Assembly: GCA_963675935.2 (NCBI GenBank) | Contig: CAXXPV010000008.1 | Span: 372,001 to 436,000, forward strand | Origin: G963675935 sp963675935 | GTDB taxonomy: Bacteria; Planctomycetota; Planctomycetia; Pirellulales; Thermoguttaceae | DNA: 64,000 nucleotides | Reading direction: 5' to 3' | The notes under the pieces: generated by a model | Databases searched by the model: none | Seen by the model: the letters and a program-made list of their open reading frames with translations, nothing else | Told to the model about the DNA's origin: nothing | Translations under genes and position numbers: made by a program | Part shown: positions 26,018 to 35,140 of the stretch, one piece after another | Layout: each line of letters begins with the position of its first letter | Position numbering within the stretch: the stretch's first letter is position 1

Positions 26018-27061
26018 TCAACCGGCGCGGGCTTTTTTCAAATACTCCAGCCGCGCGACTCCCGCCGCGCCGATCACCCCGGCGTCGCCGCCGAGTGTGG
26101 CAAAGTCGATCAACGTATCGCGGGCCGGAATGGGCCGAGCCAGCCGCCGCACCTCTTCGCGGACGCGCTCGAGGAACCGCCGCCCCAACGCTCGCCCGCT
26201 GCCGCCGAACGTCATGGCCCCGCCAAGCAAGACTACGTCGGGATCGACGACGTGCATCACATTGACCGTGCCGATGCCCAGGTAGCGGGCGGTTTCCATG
26301 ATGATTTCCAACGCCAACTCGTCGCCGGCCTCGGCCTCCTCGGCAATGAGCTTGGGCGTCAACTCGGCTCCGTCGGCCAGACGTTCTGAAAGTGAACTTT
26401 CCCGCCCGGCGTCGAGACATTCTTGCGTCCGCTTGATGACGGCCGTGGCGCTGGCGTAGGCTTCGAGATGGCCTCGCCAACCGCAGCCGCACATCCGGGC
26501 GTCGTCTCGCGGATCGATGATGATGTGGCCGGCCTCGCCGCCGTGGCTGTGCGCGCCCTGAACGACCAAGTCGCCGATGATGATTCCGCAGCCGATTCCC
26601 GTGCCCAAGGTCAACAGGACCATGCTCTGAAAATCGCGCCCCTGGCCGACCCAAAATTCGCCGTAGGCCGCCGCGTTGGCATCGTTCTCGAACGTGATCG
26701 GCTTCTCACAATAATGTTGCACCCGATCGCGGATGGGGAAATTGTCCCAGCCGGTGAGGTTAATCACCGTGGTCAACATGCCGGAGGGAATATCCATGCC
26801 GCCGGGCGAGCCTAGACCTACCCGGGCGATGGACGATGGTTCGAGCCGGGCGTCGCGAATGGCTTGATGCACGGCGGCGCCCATCCGCCGCGAGGCGTCT
26901 TCGGGGCCCCGCTCGACCTCCGTCGGAATGCTCAGCCAGGAAAGCATCCGCCCAAGATCGTCCACCACGCCGACTTTGATGTTGGTTCCGCCCAAATCGA
27001 TGCCGGCGAAAAAGGGGCTTCGAGCTTCTTGAACGGAAATAAATGAGCGAGTTTTTGACAT
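26018..27061 (-). CDS. ROK-family sugar kinase (glucokinase-like)
   Basis: 347 residues with the ROK kinase signature: FFAGIDLGGTNIKVGVVDD (ATP), GLGSPGGMD, FENDANAAAYGE (catalytic Asp) and LTLGTGIGCGIIIG. The zinc motif reads CGCGWRGHLEAYAS; the usual third Cys of CGCGxxGCxE is His here, which may still bind zinc. It probably phosphorylates glucose or a related hexose in the cytoplasm. The start at 27061 is 15 residues before the ATP motif, normal for the family. It is transcribed toward the HTH-EIIA regulator. Confidence 0.9.
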   Translation of the reverse strand: MSKTRSFISVQEARSPFFAGIDLGGTNIKVGVVDDLGRMLSWLSIPTEVERGPEDASRRMGAAVHQAIRDARLEPSSIARVGLGSPGGMDIPSGMLTTVINLTGWDNFPIRDRVQHYCEKPITFENDANAAAYGEFWVGQGRDFQSMVLLTLGTGIGCGIIIGDLVVQGAHSHGGEAGHIIIDPRDDARMCGCGWRGHLEAYASATAVIKRTQECLDAGRESSLSERLADGAELTPKLIAEEAEAGDELALEIIMETARYLGIGTVNVMHVVDPDVVLLGGAMTFGGSGRALGRRFLERVREEVRRLARPIPARDTLIDFATLGGDAGVIGAAGVARLEYLKKARAG

Positions 27062-27099
27062 AATTTAACATAACGCGGCAGAGCCGCAACCAATGGATT

Positions 27100-27165
27100 T
27101 TAGGTCTTGGGGCTTAGGGCTTGGGCTTCGTGCCAAAACCTAAGCCCGAAGACTCAAGACCAATT
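27100..27165. repeat. Low-complexity CTTGGG/CCTAAGCCC palindrome
   Basis: GGTCTTGGGGCTTAGGGCTT pairs imperfectly with CCTAAGCCCGAAGACTCAAG. Same style as 8094-8164. Confidence 0.6.
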
Positions 27166-27190
27166 CCAACACCGCCAAACATTGTGGGGG

Positions 27191-27275
27191 TAGGGTGGGA
27201 CAAGCTTTAGCGCAGTCCCACCAGGTGTTTTCCACGGTTTTTTGGTGGGACTGCGCTAAAGCTTGTCCCACCCTA
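27191..27275. repeat. Hairpin repeat with perfect 33-bp arms
   Basis: 27191-27223 and 27243-27275 are exact inverse complements separated by 19 bases. The arms begin TAGGGTGGGACAAGC. It lies between divergent genes, so a terminator role is unlikely; an extruded cruciform or a mobile-repeat remnant fits better. Confidence 0.92.
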
Positions 27276-27379
27276 CTTTCAAAAACTGATCGGCCGTGTG
27301 GTGATGCAGCCATGTTTTCCCGTAGTATAGCTTGGTAGAATAGTTGAGCAACAGTGAACCCTGAGGAGCAATAACGCCC

Positions 27380-27808
27380 ATGCCGGCCCGATTCGACAAA
27401 CTTGGCATCTCGTTTCAATATCCCGAAAACTGGACGCTCGACGATTCCGACGCCCTGCTGGGCCGCAAATCGGTGACGGTCTATAGCCCCGGCGGGGCGT
27501 TTTGGTCGATTGCCATTCACCCAGGCAAGGCCGACCCGGCCAAGCTGGCGGCCACCATCGTCGAAGCCATGAAAAAAGAATACCCCGGCATCGAAGTCGA
27601 TGAGCTACGGGAGACCCTGCTCGGCCACGAGCTGATCGGTTACGAATTGGCCTTTTTCTACTTGGACCTGATCAACACGGCCCAAGTCCGCAGCCTACAT
27701 ACTGCCCACGCTACCTATACGATCTATTGTCAGGCGGAAGACAGGGAGTATGCGAAGCTGCAAGACGTGTTTCAGGCGATGACAATCAGCTTTCTCCAAG
27801 GTATGTAG
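27380..27808 (+). CDS. Conserved hypothetical (PsbP/Mog1-like fold)
   Basis: A 142-residue soluble protein beginning MPARFDKLGISFQYPENW, the type of start seen in DUF1795/PsbP-like small proteins (sheet packed on helices). It has no signal peptide and no catalytic motif. GAGGAG lies 10 bases before the ATG. It is followed by a winged-helix gene on the same strand, 97 bp away. Function unknown. Confidence 0.7.
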   Translation: MPARFDKLGISFQYPENWTLDDSDALLGRKSVTVYSPGGAFWSIAIHPGKADPAKLAATIVEAMKKEYPGIEVDELRETLLGHELIGYELAFFYLDLINTAQVRSLHTAHATYTIYCQAEDREYAKLQDVFQAMTISFLQGM

Positions 27809-27905
27809 ACGACCTATACCACGCCCGGCTGTGTGCTATAATTGTCACAAACCTGAATTCTTGCCAATTTATTTCAAAAACCCCTCTTATAGTCTAGGTG
27901 GCCAA

Positions 27906-28127
27906 ATGGCAGCGACATCCCCGGTTTTGTGTGTGGCGTCGATCGGCGAGACGGCCGGAGTCGTTTGGGGCATTCTTTCCAAGAAGGGGCCGTTGACTAT
28001 GGCCAAACTGGTCAAGGCGGTTGGGGAACCCCGCGACACCACGATGCTGGCCCTCGGATGGCTCGCCCGCGAGGACAAGATCGACATCGTGGAAGATGGC
28101 CGCAGCCGAGTCGTATCGCTACGTTAG
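27906..28127 (+). CDS. DUF2582-type winged-helix protein
   Basis: A 73-residue protein resembling the small winged-helix family DUF2582: GETAGVVWGILSKKGPLTMAK is the recognition region and LALGWLAREDKIDIVEDG the wing. ATG 27906 follows AGGTGG. The TAG stop (28125-28127) is formed by the TA and first G of the transposable repeat that begins there, so the natural C-terminus may have been altered. No target or partner is identifiable. Confidence 0.75.
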   Translation: MAATSPVLCVASIGETAGVVWGILSKKGPLTMAKLVKAVGEPRDTTMLALGWLAREDKIDIVEDGRSRVVSLR

Positions 28128-28217
28128 GATCGGCGAATTAATTTCTGTCGGATTTTGCGTGGGGTAGGTTTCCAACCTGCCTTGAAACCGGAGGCAGGTT
28201 GGCAACCTGCCCCACGA
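28127..28217. mobile_element. Truncated TA-type MITE, same family as 63414-63535
   Basis: The left end GGATCGGCGAATTAAT and the inner CTGTCGGATTTTGCGTGGGG match the other copy in inverse orientation. The right terminal repeat is missing after CCCCACGACAG. Confidence 0.75.
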
Positions 28218-28246
28218 CAGAGCACAATAGCCCGAAGGGCTTGTGA

Positions 28247-28434
28247 TAGGATAGCCCAGGGTTGCCGCTCCGAGCGGCTACCCTGGGTTCCAAGTGGGAA
28301 TGCGCAACAAAACCCCAACGGGGTTTCGTAGAGCGGCGGTATCCCGGTCTATGCAACCCTTTCAGGGTTGAAGGGTTGGGGGTTGGCCATTTTCCCAGGG
28401 TAGCCGCTCGGAGCGGCAACCCTGGGCTATCCTA
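28247..28434. repeat. Inverted repeat with perfect 41-bp arms
   Basis: 28247-28287 and 28394-28434 are exact inverse complements around 106 bases. The arms contain CCCAGGGTTGCCGCTCCGAG. The loop holds further short palindromes (CCCCAACGGGG, CCCTTTCAGGGTTGAAGGG). No gene lies in 28128-28572. Confidence 0.9.
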
Positions 28435-28443
28435 CGAAATCCC

Positions 28444-28545
28444 TTCGGGATAAAAACATCGCCCCGCATTTCATGCGGAAAGGCTGGCGATTTCTTCGGG
28501 ATAAAAACATCGCCCCGCATTTCATGTGGAAAGGCTGGCGATCTC
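28444..28545. repeat. Two tandem 51-bp units
   Basis: 28444-28494 and 28495-28545 are almost identical, each with GGGATAAAAACATCGCCCCG and a small GCATTTCATGC hairpin. Confidence 0.85.
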
Positions 28546-28572
28546 TAAACGGAGCTAGTCGCGGACTTGAGA

Positions 28573-29043
28573 CTACTTCTCAGCTTTTTCCCCGGCTTTT
28601 GGCTCGGCCGGTTTTTGGGCCTCCGGCGGCGTCACAGCAGCGGCGGGCTTTCCGGCGGCGGCTTTTGCCGTTTTCTTCGCGGCCTTCGCAGCCTTGGCGG
28701 CGGCAGCGGCCTCTTCGACTTGCTTCTTCTGCTCCGCGGTGAGAACCGCGGAAATCTTTTCCTCTTGCTCCTTTTTTAACTCGTCCAACTGCTTCTGCAA
28801 CGCCTCGACCTTCGGCTGATAATCTTCTTGAATCTTGTTGATCTTTTCGCGTTGTTCGTCGGTGACAACCTTGGCATAGTAACTCGGCAGGTGGCGATTT
28901 GCTTTCACCTTCTTGGAAATCGCCTTCCGCACGGGCGTCTTGGCGTCCTGGCCCAAGACAGGTTGCCCAACCATTCCAATCGCTACCGCCAGCGAGGCAA
29001 AAATCGTCCAGCAGACAAGTCGGTTCGCCATTTGTCGCGTCAT
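28573..29043 (-). CDS. Secreted coiled-coil protein (Spy/CpxP-like region)
   Basis: 156 residues. A signal peptide (TIFASLAVAIGMVGQPVLG) is followed by a charged coiled coil, KVVTDEQREKINKIQEDYQP, whose pattern resembles LTxxQ/Spy-type periplasmic proteins, then an Ala/Lys-rich and Pro/Ala/Glu-rich tail with no fixed fold. It is probably periplasmic. The Ala-Lys tail is low complexity and likely variable. Single gene flanked by repeats; role inferred only in general terms (binding or chaperone). Confidence 0.75.
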   Translation of the reverse strand: MTRQMANRLVCWTIFASLAVAIGMVGQPVLGQDAKTPVRKAISKKVKANRHLPSYYAKVVTDEQREKINKIQEDYQPKVEALQKQLDELKKEQEEKISAVLTAEQKKQVEEAAAAAKAAKAAKKTAKAAAGKPAAAVTPPEAQKPAEPKAGEKAEK

Positions 29044-29160
29044 CGAAGACTCTCCCTTTTCACGATTCAGAGTGGGGTAGTAAAAGTTGCCAGCCGATTA
29101 TTTTACCAAATCGATTCGGCCATGGAAGAGCTTGCAACCCGACGGCGGGGGTAGTTAACC

Positions 29161-29285
29161 TTGTAAAGCCGCAACCACTGGTCGTGGGCGAAATTAGAGC
29201 CGGCCAATGCTGCACGTAACCGCGACCACTGGTCGCGGCTTTACAACACGCGGGCTTTACAACACGCGGCTTTACAACACGGTGG
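29161..29285. repeat. TTGTAAAGCCGC palindrome plus short tandem copies
   Basis: 29161-29184 pairs with 29223-29246 (arms contain ACCACTGGTCG). It is followed by two extra GCTTTACAACACGCG units. Confidence 0.8.
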
Positions 29286-29369
29286 CATGGGTTACACTTG
29301 ATCCATACGCTTCGGCGGAAAGAATCCCCCCGTTACTTTTCCATGTTGTTGCCCGAGGATACTCCGATC

Positions 29370-30728
29370 ATGAGACAAATTGCGATCATCGTTGCGTTGT
29401 CGGTTGTATTGGCATTGGCCTGCGTCTCGTGGATGGCGTCGGAAGCGGCCGCGGAGCCGATTCCGGGCACCAATCCCGCGGCTTCGGCGGGCGAGCCGGC
29501 GCAGACGCAGATGCCGGAAATCACCGATGCGTTGGCGCGGTTCAAGGAACGCGATTATGAGGGCACCCTGAAACTGTTGAAGCAAGCGGCGCAGAAGAAC
29601 TCCGAGTTGCCGCCCGCCAATTTGATCATGGCCCAATTGTTCGCCCAGGCGAACATTCCCGGAGGGGTGCGAAACGCCCTCGAGCGAGCGGTCTCCGAGT
29701 CGCCCGACGATCCCGAGCCCTATCTGCTGATGGCCAACATCGCCATGAGCGAGCGTCGCCAGACCGAGGCCCGATTGTTGTATGAAAAGGCCGGCAGCTT
29801 GATTGGCAACGTGAGCAACGCGAAGCGGAAGGGGATTTTGCATCCGCAGGTTTTGAGTGGGCTTGCCACGACGTGCGAGGCTCGCGGCGATTGGGCCGGC
29901 GCCCTGCGGCATCTCGAGGCGTGGCTGAAATTGGACCCGAAAAGCACCGCCGCCTTGCAGCAGATGGGACAGTGTCTTTTCCAGCAAAAGGACGAAAAAG
30001 GCGCTTTGGCGAAATTCAAGGAAGCGTATAAGATCGACCCGGAGTTGTTGCCGCCCGCGGCCAACTTGGCGCAGCTTTATGCGAGGACGGGCGATCAGGC
30101 GAACGCGAAGAAGTGGATGGTCGCGGCGTTGACCGAGGCCCCGAAGGACTTCAAAACCCGGATGCTTGCCGCGCAATGGGCCTTGGAAACCAGCCAGCCG
30201 GCCGAGGCCGAAAAACAGGCGGCCATCGCCATGCAACTCGATCCGAAATCGCTCGACGCCATGATTCTTCGCGGCGTGATCAACTTGTTCCTGAAGAACT
30301 ACAAGGCGGCCGAGATGTACTTCGAGGCGGCCAGCCTGCAATCGCCGAAGAATTTCGCCGCCACCAACAATCTGGCCCTGGCCCTCATCGAGCAGGACAA
30401 TTCGGCGAAGAAGCAGCGCGCGCTGGAATATGCCGAAAAGAACCTCCAACAGTATCCCAAAAGCAGCGACGCCGCTTCGACCTACGGTTGGGTATGCTAT
30501 AAGTTTGGAAAACTCGACGAGGCGGAAAAAGCCTTGCGGGCCTCGGCTTCCGGCGGACTCGGCACCGACACGGCCTATTTTCTGGCCTGTGTGTTTGCCG
30601 AACGCGGGAATAGCGCCGACGCCAAGAAATTGCTCGAAAGCGCACTGAAGAGCACCTTGCCATTCCGGCAGCGAGAAGAGGCTCAAGCGATGCTGGACAA
30701 GCTCAAAAAGGCCGACGCCGGCAAGTGA
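29370..30728 (+). CDS. Secreted TPR-repeat protein
   Basis: 452 residues. The signal peptide MRQIAIIVALSVVLALACVS is followed by about nine TPR-like repeats (for example LEAWLKLDPKSTAALQQMGQ and AEKQAAIAMQLDPKSLDAMI), so a periplasmic protein-binding scaffold is expected. ATG 29370 gives the shortest good signal peptide; an in-frame ATG at 29343 would add nine residues. A perfect hairpin follows the stop by 45 bp. No partner gene is adjacent and no specific function is recognised. Confidence 0.82.
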   Translation: MRQIAIIVALSVVLALACVSWMASEAAAEPIPGTNPAASAGEPAQTQMPEITDALARFKERDYEGTLKLLKQAAQKNSELPPANLIMAQLFAQANIPGGVRNALERAVSESPDDPEPYLLMANIAMSERRQTEARLLYEKAGSLIGNVSNAKRKGILHPQVLSGLATTCEARGDWAGALRHLEAWLKLDPKSTAALQQMGQCLFQQKDEKGALAKFKEAYKIDPELLPPAANLAQLYARTGDQANAKKWMVAALTEAPKDFKTRMLAAQWALETSQPAEAEKQAAIAMQLDPKSLDAMILRGVINLFLKNYKAAEMYFEAASLQSPKNFAATNNLALALIEQDNSAKKQRALEYAEKNLQQYPKSSDAASTYGWVCYKFGKLDEAEKALRASASGGLGTDTAYFLACVFAERGNSADAKKLLESALKSTLPFRQREEAQAMLDKLKKADAGK

Positions 30729-30772
30729 TTCGCGGCGTCGCGTTCGTTTATTGATTGTCAGATTGATGTCGT

Positions 30773-30850
30773 AATAGCCGGAGGCTAACAGCCTCCGGAG
30801 GGTCGGCGGTAAAGTTTCGGAGTTCCGGAGGCTGTTAGCCTCCGGCTATT
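30773..30850. repeat. Palindromic repeat with perfect 27-bp arms after the TPR gene
   Basis: 30773-30799 and 30824-30850 are exact inverse complements, core CCGGAGGCTAACAGCC. The rest of 30851-31338 has no convincing gene. Confidence 0.9.
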
Positions 30851-31338
30851 GCTTTTCCGAACAACGGCTGCAAGAAATGCGGTGCCCCCCTCCCGCGAAC
30901 CATCTTGCCTCACTGTCAATGTGGGTTTGCGCCGCGGCAAACTCTTCCTCATCGGCAAATCTTAACGCACCAAAAAAATCGGGGATCGACAACCTCGACT
31001 TTTGCCGCCGTCACAACCGACACTAAGCATAGGACTGGTCCGCGGCCCCGTTGAGTGTAAGGATTGCCTCGCTCTTGCTGTGCGCGTGAATCACCAGCAC
31101 CCCCTGGCTTGAGGGCTGCTTGCCCGGAATTGAAAGTTGCAGTATGATGAACACCCTGTCCGGTTCAGATGCGGCGTCGGCGTATGGTCCACAATTGCGA
31201 TCATGGCCTGCCGAAGCCCCTTGTTCGAGCGAAATTGTCGACGAAGTCCAAGCGGCCTACAAGGCAAAAGCACGGAGGCCGTCGCCGGTCGGATCGCAAG
31301 GATTGCGTGGTTCCACACCTCCCGCTGAGAGACTGCCG

Positions 31339-32088
31339 ATGTACATACTCGAGACCCGCGGCTTGAAAAAGGCTTATGGGGCCGAGGGCGAGGTGTGCGT
31401 CTACGCCTTGAAAGGCATCAATCTTCAGGTTCGCAAGGGCGAATTGCTGGCCATCATGGGCCCGTCGGGCTCGGGCAAAAGCACGCTGCTGCACATCCTC
31501 GGCGGAGTCGAAACGCCCACCAACGGCCAAGTGTTGCTCGAAGGCGTCGATCTGGCCACGCTCACCGACGACCAACGCACGATCGTCCGCCGCGAGCGGA
31601 TGGGTTTCATCTTCCAATCGTTCAACCTGCTGCCCGCGTTCACGGCCGAGGAAAACGTGGCCTTGCCGTTGGAGCTTGGGGGCATGAAGTCGTCGGAGGC
31701 CCGCCGCCGCGCGATCGACTCGCTCCGGCTGGTGGGCATGTCGCATCGGCGCGATCACGTGCCCAGCACGATGTCGGGCGGCGAACAGCAACGGGTGGCC
31801 ATCGCCCGCGCCCTGGTCATCCGGCCCGCCTTGCTGCTGGCCGACGAGCCAACCGGCAATCTCGACAGCGCCAACGGGCGTCAGGTCACGGCGTTGCTGC
31901 GGCGGCTGGCCACGCAAGACGATCAGACGATCGTGATGGTGACGCACGACGCCAACGTGGCGGCCCAGGCCGATCGTTTGGTGCGTCTGCGCGACGGCGT
32001 GGAAGAGACCGAAGAGGACATCGAAGCCGCCGAGTTTCGGTCCCGCGTCGGTTCGTCCCGTTCGTGTTTGTTCAAGGGTGTTTTGTAA
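31339..32088 (+). CDS. ABC transporter ATP-binding protein (MacB/LolD type)
   Basis: 249 residues. Walker [10 protein letters not shown] near residue 42, Q-loop [10 protein letters not shown], signature [15 protein letters not shown] and Walker [14 protein letters not shown] are all present. The sequence type is that of LolD/MacB exporters. ATG at 31339 begins the conserved [14 protein letters not shown]; the open frame further upstream shows no family similarity. It powers the large permease encoded 350 bp downstream. The substrate (lipoprotein, peptide or drug) is not shown by the sequence. Confidence 0.94.
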   Translation: MYILETRGLKKAYGAEGEVCVYALKGINLQVRKGELLAIMGPSGSGKSTLLHILGGVETPTNGQVLLEGVDLATLTDDQRTIVRRERMGFIFQSFNLLPAFTAEENVALPLELGGMKSSEARRRAIDSLRLVGMSHRRDHVPSTMSGGEQQRVAIARALVIRPALLLADEPTGNLDSANGRQVTALLRRLATQDDQTIVMVTHDANVAAQADRLVRLRDGVEETEEDIEAAEFRSRVGSSRSCLFKGVL

Positions 32089-32153
32089 CGGCCGAGGATT
32101 GTAGACGATACCGTTCAATTAGTGTTGAATTGTTCGCCCCGAAGGGGCTGCCG

Positions 32154-32320
32154 TTCTCCCAGCCCAGGGCAACCGCCCTGGGGAGCGTGGACGGCATGCA
32201 GGTGTGCAATCGGGCCAACGGCCCAAGGGTTCTCCGCAATTCCGGGGAACGGTTGGCCCGTTGGGCCGATTTGTGTTCCATGTCGTTCCTCTTCCCAGGG
32301 CGTTGCCCTGGGCTGGGAGA
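32154..32320. repeat. Inverted repeat between ABC genes, CCCAGGGCAACGCCCTGGG type
   Basis: 32154-32183 and 32291-32320 are near-perfect inverse complements. Smaller pairs GGGCCAACGGCCC and GGGCCTTCGGCCC lie nearby. The 32089-32437 gap has no gene. Confidence 0.8.
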
Positions 32321-32437
32321 ACCGGGGGCCTTCGGCCCAAAGTGGACGACGTGAACCGAGGGCCTTCGGCCCAAGATTGCCTCCTACAACATGGAAAAAT
32401 GTTCCCGCACGGATCGCGGAAACGAGGAAATTACGCC

Positions 32438-34969
32438 ATGGTTCTGTGGAAGTTCACGTTCCGCGAGATGAAAAGCCGGCCGGGCCGGGCCACGCTCACG
32501 CTGTTGAGCATCGTCATCGGCGTGGCCGCCGTCGTGGCCGTCACCGTCGGCACCGCCACGACGAAGCAGGCGTTCCAGGAAATGTACGCCAGCGTCGCCG
32601 GAAAGGCCGCCGTCGAAGTCGTGGCCGCGGGCGATGGATTCTTCGGCTCCGATGTTCTCGCGAAGATCGAACAGACGCCGGGTGTGAAGGCTGCGGTCCC
32701 CTCCATCCAAAAACTCACGTCCTTCCGCTACAAGGGCAACAAACTCGGCATGTTCGCCATGGGTGTCGATCTCTCGCGCGACACGGCCGTGCGCGATTAT
32801 GAATTGGCGGAAGGCCGGTTCTTCGAGAAAAAATACGAGATTCTCCTTGAGGCCGGCTTCGCCCACGGCCTGGGCATCACCGTCGGCGACAAAGTGAAAC
32901 TCTTAACCCCGCAAGGCATGAAGACGTTCGCGATTGCCGGTCTGCTCTCGCCGCACGGCGTGGCGGGCTTCAAGCAAGGCGGCATTGTTTTCATGCCCCT
33001 GGCCACCGCCCAATCGGTTTTCGCCCGGGCGGGCGACATCAACATGATCAGCGTCGTGTTGGACAACGCGGCCGACGAAAAAGCCGTGACCGAATCGCTT
33101 GCCGCCGCGCTGCCGTCGAGCCTGACAGTCCGCATGCCCGCCGAACGCTCGCAACTCTCGAAAGAAACCATTGAAAAGGTCCAAAAGGGACTCGACCTCG
33201 CCTACGTCACCATTATGGCCTTGGCCTTTGTCACCATTCTGAACACGTTTTTGATGAACGTGGGCGAACGGCGGCGGCAATTGGCCGTGCTTCGGGCCAT
33301 CGGCACCACGCGCCGGCAGCTCATCCACATGCTGTTGATCGAAGGGCTGGTGATGGGGTCCGTCGGCACGCTGCTGGGCACGGCGGCCGGCCTGGGCGGC
33401 GCATACCTGCTGACGCAGTCGATGGGCAAAGTTTATGCCGCGACCATGCCCTCCCTGCAAATCACGCTGGCGCCGTTCATCGCGGCCGGGCTGCTCGGGC
33501 CGCTGGTTTCGCTGCTGGCCATGTTCATTCCGGCCTGGATCGCCGGCCGGGTGTCGCCGCTGGAAGGCATGCGTTTCGTCGCCTCCGATCGGCACGGACG
33601 CATCTCGCTTCCTTACGTTTTGCTTGCCTTCGCGGCTTTCCTGTCGACCGGGTCGGTGATGGCCGCGTGCATCGTCGGCCTTCTGCCCGCAAAACTCATG
33701 ACGATCGTCGGCGTGTTTTTCACGCTGTCGTTCCTGCTGTTGATCCCGATGATCCTGCGTCCGTTGACGTGGCTCATCTCGGCGGCGCTCTATCCTTTCT
33801 TGGGCACGGAAGGAAAAATCGCCAGCCGGCAAGTGCTCCGCCGCCGCGTGCGAACCTCGCTGACCGTCGGCATCCTTTACATCGCCGTCAGCACGGCGGT
33901 GAGCCTCGGCACCAACATCCTCGACACGGTCTCCGACATTCAGACCTGGACGAACAAAACGCTCAAGGGCGATTTTCTCGTTCGGGCGATGAATCAGGAA
34001 ATGGGCTCCGGCCTATCGGCCAAAATGCCGGAATCCTACGTCAACGATCTCCGCGCTATCGAAGGCGTGGCCAACGTCGATTCGTTGCGGTACATCAGCG
34101 GGTCGGTCCACGCCCCCAATCTCCAGGACGGCAAGCAGCAAGTGATGGTTTGCGTCCGCGACTTCACAGGCAAGGGCGCGTTGCCGTTGGACATCAAGGC
34201 CGGCGACGCCGAACATCTTCGCGACCGTCTCTCGGAGGGCGAAGTGGTGTTGGGCACCACGCTGGCGCACCGCGTCGGGGCGAACGTCGGCGACGACATC
34301 ACGCTGGAAACCCGTGAAGGTCCCAAAAAACTCCACGTCGCCGCGACGGCCACGGCCTACATGGTCGGCGGCATGGTGGTTTACATGGAAGGCAAAACCG
34401 CCCGGCAGTTGTTGAACGTCGAAGGCGTCGATATGTACATCGTCAACGCCGCGCCGGGCGCGTTGGCCGCCGTGGGCGAGCGGGTCAAGGCGTCGAGCGA
34501 CGCGAACGGGCTGCTGTTCCAGTCGTTTGCCGAGTTGCAACAGCGCATCAACAACATGACGAAGGGTGTCATCGCCGGTCTCTGGGGGCTTCTGGCCCTG
34601 GGGTTGGTCGTCGGGGCGTTCGCCGTGGCCAACACGCTGACGATGAACGTGCTCGAGCAAACCCGCGAGTTGGCGTTGCTCCGAGTCGTGGCGATGACGC
34701 GGTGGCAAGTGCGCAAGACCATCCTGGCCCAAGCGCTGACGATCGGTTCGATCGGCCTGTTCACGGGCATTGTCGGCGGCATCATCGGCGCTTATGTCAT
34801 GAATCTGTGTTCCGCGCAGTTGCTGGGCCATGCCCCGGTGTTCGAGTTGCATCCGTCGCTGTTGTTGGCGTGCGTCGGCATCGGCCTGGTGGTGATCGTC
34901 GGTGCGGCCCTGATTCCCGCCGAACGCGCCGCCCGGCTGAAATTGCTCATCGCGTTGCAATACGAATAA
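32438..34969 (+). CDS. ABC transporter permease, double FtsX/MacB-type
   Basis: 843 residues. The N-terminal FREMKSRPGRATLTLLSIVI is the typical first helix, followed by a periplasmic MacB_PCD domain (about 40-250), three helices (FtsX domain, about 265-390), a central membrane stretch, then a second periplasmic region and a second FtsX domain (about 720-840, ending ALIPAERAARLKL). The duplicated arrangement is that of LolC/E-like or antimicrobial-peptide-type exporters in one chain. It pairs with the ATPase at 31339. GAGG lies about 11 bases before ATG 32438. Confidence 0.92.
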   Translation: MVLWKFTFREMKSRPGRATLTLLSIVIGVAAVVAVTVGTATTKQAFQEMYASVAGKAAVEVVAAGDGFFGSDVLAKIEQTPGVKAAVPSIQKLTSFRYKGNKLGMFAMGVDLSRDTAVRDYELAEGRFFEKKYEILLEAGFAHGLGITVGDKVKLLTPQGMKTFAIAGLLSPHGVAGFKQGGIVFMPLATAQSVFARAGDINMISVVLDNAADEKAVTESLAAALPSSLTVRMPAERSQLSKETIEKVQKGLDLAYVTIMALAFVTILNTFLMNVGERRRQLAVLRAIGTTRRQLIHMLLIEGLVMGSVGTLLGTAAGLGGAYLLTQSMGKVYAATMPSLQITLAPFIAAGLLGPLVSLLAMFIPAWIAGRVSPLEGMRFVASDRHGRISLPYVLLAFAAFLSTGSVMAACIVGLLPAKLMTIVGVFFTLSFLLLIPMILRPLTWLISAALYPFLGTEGKIASRQVLRRRVRTSLTVGILYIAVSTAVSLGTNILDTVSDIQTWTNKTLKGDFLVRAMNQEMGSGLSAKMPESYVNDLRAIEGVANVDSLRYISGSVHAPNLQDGKQQVMVCVRDFTGKGALPLDIKAGDAEHLRDRLSEGEVVLGTTLAHRVGANVGDDITLETREGPKKLHVAATATAYMVGGMVVYMEGKTARQLLNVEGVDMYIVNAAPGALAAVGERVKASSDANGLLFQSFAELQQRINNMTKGVIAGLWGLLALGLVVGAFAVANTLTMNVLEQTRELALLRVVAMTRWQVRKTILAQALTIGSIGLFTGIVGGIIGAYVMNLCSAQLLGHAPVFELHPSLLLACVGIGLVVIVGAALIPAERAARLKLLIALQYE

Positions 34970-34994
34970 GCGTTATGAAGCGGAACGGGCGTCA

Positions 34995-35140
34995 GACCCC
35001 CGTGGGTTTATCCCACGGGTGAAGAAGTTTGGGCGGCTACCGGCCTGCCCCCAACGTTCTTTCGCCGACCCCCGTGGGTTTATCCCACGGGTGAAGAAGT
35101 TTGGATGGCTACCGGGCGGTCCCTACGCCTAGCCTCGCAA
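34995..35140. repeat. Two direct repeats CCCCGTGGGTTTATCCCACG
   Basis: Units begin at 34995 and 35067, 72 bp apart. Each contains a CCGTGGGTTTATCCCACGG hairpin followed by GTGAAGAAGTTTGG. A third copy is at 47803. The 34970-35426 interval holds no gene. Confidence 0.85.

Noticed and set aside
28444..28545. Possible CRISPR-like array
   Set aside because: Only two units with no spacers; they are tandem duplicates. No cas gene is present.
31120..31338. N-terminal extension of the ABC ATPase
   Set aside because: No family similarity upstream of [11 protein letters not shown]; it is chance open frame.
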